Source of the DNA: Candidatus Ethanoperedens thermophilum
Lineage (GTDB): Archaea > Halobacteriota > Methanosarcinia > Methanosarcinales > EX4572-44
Assembly (NCBI GenBank): GCA_012910725.1
Contig: WNEG01000035.1
Span: 1-6,830, forward strand
Reading direction: 5' to 3'
Length of the DNA: 6,830 nucleotides
Shown here: positions 4,061 through 6,830 of the stretch, one piece after another
Layout of the letters: every line of letters begins with the position of its first letter
Position numbering within the stretch: position 1 is the stretch's first letter
Program-made: the position numbers and the translations under genes
The notes under the pieces: generated by a model
Database searches by the model: none
The model's input: only the letters and a program-made list of their open reading frames with translations
Told to the model about the DNA's origin: nothing

Positions 4061-5953
4061 ATGGTTGAGACGTATGATGCATCTCGTATACAGGTACTCG
4101 AAGGACTGGAGGCTGTACGCAAGCGGCCAAGCATGTATATTGGTAATACTGATTTACGGGGTTTACATCATCTTGTTTATGAAGTAGTTGATAACAGTAT
4201 AGACGAAGCTCTTGCAGGATACTGTACCAGTATTCAGGTGGCTATACACGAGGATAACAGTGTCACTGTAAAAGATAATGGCAGGGGGGTGCCTGTGGAT
4301 AAGCATCCCAAGTACAACAAGTCTGCTCTTGAGGTAGTGATGACGGTACTGCATGCTGGTGGTAAGTTTGATTCAACCTCTTACAAGGTGTCAGGTGGGC
4401 TTCATGGTGTTGGTGTGTCAGTTGTAAATGCTCTTTCTGAACTATTTGAGGTAGAGGTCTGTCGGGATGGGAAAAAATATTACCAGAGTTACGAGAGGGG
4501 TAAACCTACAACAAGCCTCGAAGTCATCGGTACGTGTGAGGAGCGGGGCACAACAGTCACATTCAAACCAGACACAACCATATTTGAGTCGACGGAATAC
4601 AACTTTGCCGTACTTTCCAACCGTCTTCGAGAGCTGGCTTTTCTGAATAAAGGTGTCACGATTTTCATAAAAGACGAGAGAAGCACTGACGAGCACACCT
4701 ACCATTATGAAGGCGGAATAGCATCTTTTGTAGAGTATCTGAACAAAAATAAAAATACACTTCACAAAACTCCCATATTCTTCCAGCGAGAGAAAAACAA
4801 TATCCAGATAGAAATCGCCATGCAGTACAATGACAGTTATGTCGAAACCATCCATGCTTTTGCTAACAATATTAACACGCATGAAGGCGGCACACATCTC
4901 AGTGGATTTAAAGCAGCCCTCACACGCGTTGCCAATGACTATGCCAAAAACAATGGACTCTCCAAAGGCACAGAGAAGCTCTCTGGCGAAGATGTGCGTG
5001 AAGGCTTGACGTGTATTATCAGTGTCAAGCTCACAAACCCGCAGTTTGAAGGGCAGACTAAAACAAAACTTGGAAACAGCGAGGTGAAAGGCATCACTGA
5101 AAGCATGGTTGGTGACGGCCTCTCCGAGTTCTTTGAAGAAAACCCTGCAACTGCAAAAACAATTCTGGAAAAGTCCATTCAAGCGTCCCACGCAAGAGAA
5201 GCAGCACGCAAAGCAAGAGAACTCACTCGCCGGAAAAGTGCACTTGAAATAACCAGTCTCCCGGGAAAACTTGCAGACTGCCAGGAAAAAGATCCTGAAA
5301 AAAGCGAACTATACCTCGTGGAGGGCGATTCCGCGGGAGGCTCTGCAAAACAGGGACGAGATCGCAAATTCCAGGCGATACTACCACTTCGGGGCAAGAT
5401 ATTAAATGTTGAAAAAGCACGGCTCCACAAGATTCTTGCAAACGAGGAAATACGCACGCTCATAACGGCTTGTGGGGCTGGCATTGGCGATGAGTTTGAT
5501 TACGAAAAAGTCAGATACAAGAAAATCATCATAATGACCGATGCTGATGTGGATGGCTCACATATACGAACACTGCTTCTAACATTATTCTATCGCTACA
5601 TGCGACCGTTAATCGAAATGGGATATATGTACATTGCACAGCCGCCACTGTATAAGCTAAAAAAAGGAAAAGCTGAATATTACTCCTACAGCGACTCTGA
5701 ACTCAAAACCATGCTTGAGGAAATCGGGGAGAAAAACACAAACATTCAGCGATACAAGGGACTTGGAGAGATGAATCCCACGCAACTATGGGATACAACA
5801 ATGGATCCGGAACATCGCACAATACTGCAGGTAACAATGGAAGACGCTCTTGCAGCAGAGGAAATGTTCAGCGTACTGATGGGGGACAAAGTCGAACCAC
5901 GACGAGAATTCATCTTCAAACATTCAAAAGAAGTCGTTAACCTGGATGTATAA
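4061..5953 (+). CDS. gyrB: DNA gyrase subunit B
   Basis: GyrB is the ATPase half of the A2B2 gyrase that introduces negative supercoils. At 630 residues it matches the compact form (as in Bacillus), lacking the insertion of the 804-residue E. coli protein. The GHKL ATPase domain (about 1-215) shows EVVDNSIDEAL with general base Glu41 and Asn45, DNGRGVP with Asp72, and the ATP lid around SGGLHGVGVS (111-120). The transducer domain carries QTKTKLG at 332-338, whose Lys334 reaches the ATP phosphate. The Toprim domain has EGDSAGG from Glu421 and DADVDGSH (Asp494, Asp496, Asp498) for magnesium. The tail contains YKGLGEMNP at 565-573, the GyrA contact. All key residues are intact. Euryarchaeal gyrase is generally thought to come from Bacteria. 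Lysine codon choice and strand composition switch abruptly near residue 135. gyrA follows 2 nt downstream. Confidence 0.97.
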   Translation: MVETYDASRIQVLEGLEAVRKRPSMYIGNTDLRGLHHLVYEVVDNSIDEALAGYCTSIQVAIHEDNSVTVKDNGRGVPVDKHPKYNKSALEVVMTVLHAGGKFDSTSYKVSGGLHGVGVSVVNALSELFEVEVCRDGKKYYQSYERGKPTTSLEVIGTCEERGTTVTFKPDTTIFESTEYNFAVLSNRLRELAFLNKGVTIFIKDERSTDEHTYHYEGGIASFVEYLNKNKNTLHKTPIFFQREKNNIQIEIAMQYNDSYVETIHAFANNINTHEGGTHLSGFKAALTRVANDYAKNNGLSKGTEKLSGEDVREGLTCIISVKLTNPQFEGQTKTKLGNSEVKGITESMVGDGLSEFFEENPATAKTILEKSIQASHAREAARKARELTRRKSALEITSLPGKLADCQEKDPEKSELYLVEGDSAGGSAKQGRDRKFQAILPLRGKILNVEKARLHKILANEEIRTLITACGAGIGDEFDYEKVRYKKIIIMTDADVDGSHIRTLLLTLFYRYMRPLIEMGYMYIAQPPLYKLKKGKAEYYSYSDSELKTMLEEIGEKNTNIQRYKGLGEMNPTQLWDTTMDPEHRTILQVTMEDALAAEEMFSVLMGDKVEPRREFIFKHSKEVVNLDV

Positions 5954-5955
5954 CT

Positions 5956-6830
5956 ATGACTGGAGAAACCTCTGAAAAAATTGTACCAGTTCGAATTGAA
6001 GACGAAATGAAGCGCTCATATATCGACTATGCCATGAGCGTAATCATAGGCAGAGCCCTGCCAGACGTGCGAGACGGACTAAAGCCAGTGCACCGACGCA
6101 TCCTCTATGCTATGTATGAACAGGGCATGACATCAGACAAACCATACAAGAAATCTGCCAGGATCGTGGGTGATGTGCTCGGTAAGTATCACCCACATGG
6201 TGACACGGCAGTATACGACACCATCGTTCGCATGGTACAGAATTTCTCACTTCGCTATCCCCTTCTCGATGGGCAGGGAAACTTCGGATCAATAGACGGT
6301 GACAGCGCAGCAGCCATGCGATACACCGAGGTAAGACTTGCAAAAATTGCTGATGAAATGCTTTCTGATATCGACAAAGAAACCTGTGATTTTACAGCAA
6401 ACTACGATGGCAGCCTCAAAGAACCAACCATCATCCCTGCAAAACTTCCAAACCTGATGATCAATGGCTCCACAGGAATCGCCGTAGGAATGGCAACAAA
6501 CATCCCGCCGCACAACCTCGGCGAAATCGTGGATGGAATTATTCTTTTAATCGATAAACCAGATGCGACGATTCCAGAACTGATGGGAATAATCAAAGGT
6601 CCGGACTTTCCCACAGCAGCAACAATACTCGGGCGAGCAGGCATCCTGAGCGCATATACAACAGGGCGCGGAAGCGTCAAACTGCGAGCTGTTGCTGAAA
6701 TTGAAGAGAACAAACAGCACAGGAGAATACTCATAACCGAACTACCATACCAGGTTAACAAAGCAAGACTGGTAGAGAACATAGCAGCACTTGTGCGGGA
6801 CAAAAAGATCATCGGCATAACCGACCTTCG
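5956..6830 (+). CDS. gyrA: DNA gyrase subunit A, N-terminal part (runs off right edge)
   Basis: GyrA cuts and rejoins DNA in the gyrase complex. The frame stays open to the window end, giving 291 full codons of a protein usually about 800 residues long. Visible parts are the N-terminal arm (YIDYAMSVIIGRALPDVRDG), the winged-helix region with HRRILYAMYE, the quinolone-resistance-determining stretch GKYHPHGDTAVYD (76-88), and the catalytic tyrosine in AAMRYTEVR, which is Tyr123 (Tyr122 in E. coli). Thr84 stands where E. coli has Ser83, and Asp88 matches Asp87; Thr at this site is also natural in some bacteria. The tower domain begins after about residue 170. ATG 5956 lies 2 nt after the gyrB stop with no clear ribosome binding site, so translational coupling is likely. 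The breakage-reunion core is incomplete and the DNA-wrapping C-terminal domain is outside the window. Confidence 0.96.
   Translation, partial: MTGETSEKIVPVRIEDEMKRSYIDYAMSVIIGRALPDVRDGLKPVHRRILYAMYEQGMTSDKPYKKSARIVGDVLGKYHPHGDTAVYDTIVRMVQNFSLRYPLLDGQGNFGSIDGDSAAAMRYTEVRLAKIADEMLSDIDKETCDFTANYDGSLKEPTIIPAKLPNLMINGSTGIAVGMATNIPPHNLGEIVDGIILLIDKPDATIPELMGIIKGPDFPTAATILGRAGILSAYTTGRGSVKLRAVAEIEENKQHRRILITELPYQVNKARLVENIAALVRDKKIIGITDL

Noticed and set aside
4442..5191. Open 249-codon frame on the minus strand opposite gyrB
   Set aside because: It lies wholly within gyrB, which has every expected motif; the antisense translation shows no recognisable domain and its openness follows from gyrB codon use.
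1..6830. CRISPR arrays, tRNA or rRNA genes, long direct repeats
   Set aside because: Reading both strands showed no regularly spaced repeats, no cloverleaf with a TTCRA-type loop, and no rRNA-like stretch.

Overview
This window looks like a chromosomal segment of a euryarchaeon, probably a methanogen or methane oxidiser related to the Methanosarcinales and ANME groups. Three things point there: an archaeal BRE/TATA-type promoter upstream of gyrB, an archaeal-type two-domain GlmU-like enzyme, and a bacterial-type gyrase pair of the kind many Euryarchaeota acquired. The lineage is an inference from gene content, not from any search. All genes with clear support lie on the + strand.

Region 1 (1-373) is the 3' end of an IscB-family gene, the RNA-guided nuclease encoded by IS200/IS605-like elements and the proposed ancestor of Cas9. 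Only the C-terminal part after the last RuvC motif is present. Its last codons contain a two-part palindrome (320-363) that looks like the right end of the transposon. The gene's stop codon overlaps the start codon of the next gene, so the element sits directly against a housekeeping operon.

Region 2 (370-3733) is a tight three-gene set for nucleotide-sugar synthesis. A phosphohexomutase (GlmM type) makes glucosamine-1-phosphate. A GlmU-like bifunctional enzyme acetylates it and activates it to UDP-GlcNAc. A GalU-type enzyme makes UDP-glucose. The products would feed S-layer or protein glycosylation, exopolysaccharide and related glycans. Two very short reading frames hang on the ends of this set by ATGA overlaps (2850-2888 overlapping the galU start; 3730-3828 overlapping the galU stop). 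Their reality is uncertain.

Region 3 (3734-4060) is the only sizeable stretch without a well-supported gene. It holds the tail of the 32-codon frame at 3730, a good archaeal promoter (TATA 3855-3862), a possible 31-codon small ORF with its own ribosome binding site (3896-3991), a T-rich tract and a hairpin region with two alternative pairings. Together these could form a leader of about 175 nt in front of gyrB.

Region 4 (4061-6830) encodes DNA gyrase, with gyrB complete (630 aa) and gyrA cut by the window edge after 291 codons. They are separated by 2 nt and are clearly one operon. Base and codon composition change abruptly inside gyrB near position 4470.

Most of the window is ordinary housekeeping. 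The parts that deserve attention are the IscB element end joined to glmM, the small ORFs and leader upstream of gyrB, and the composition switch inside gyrB.
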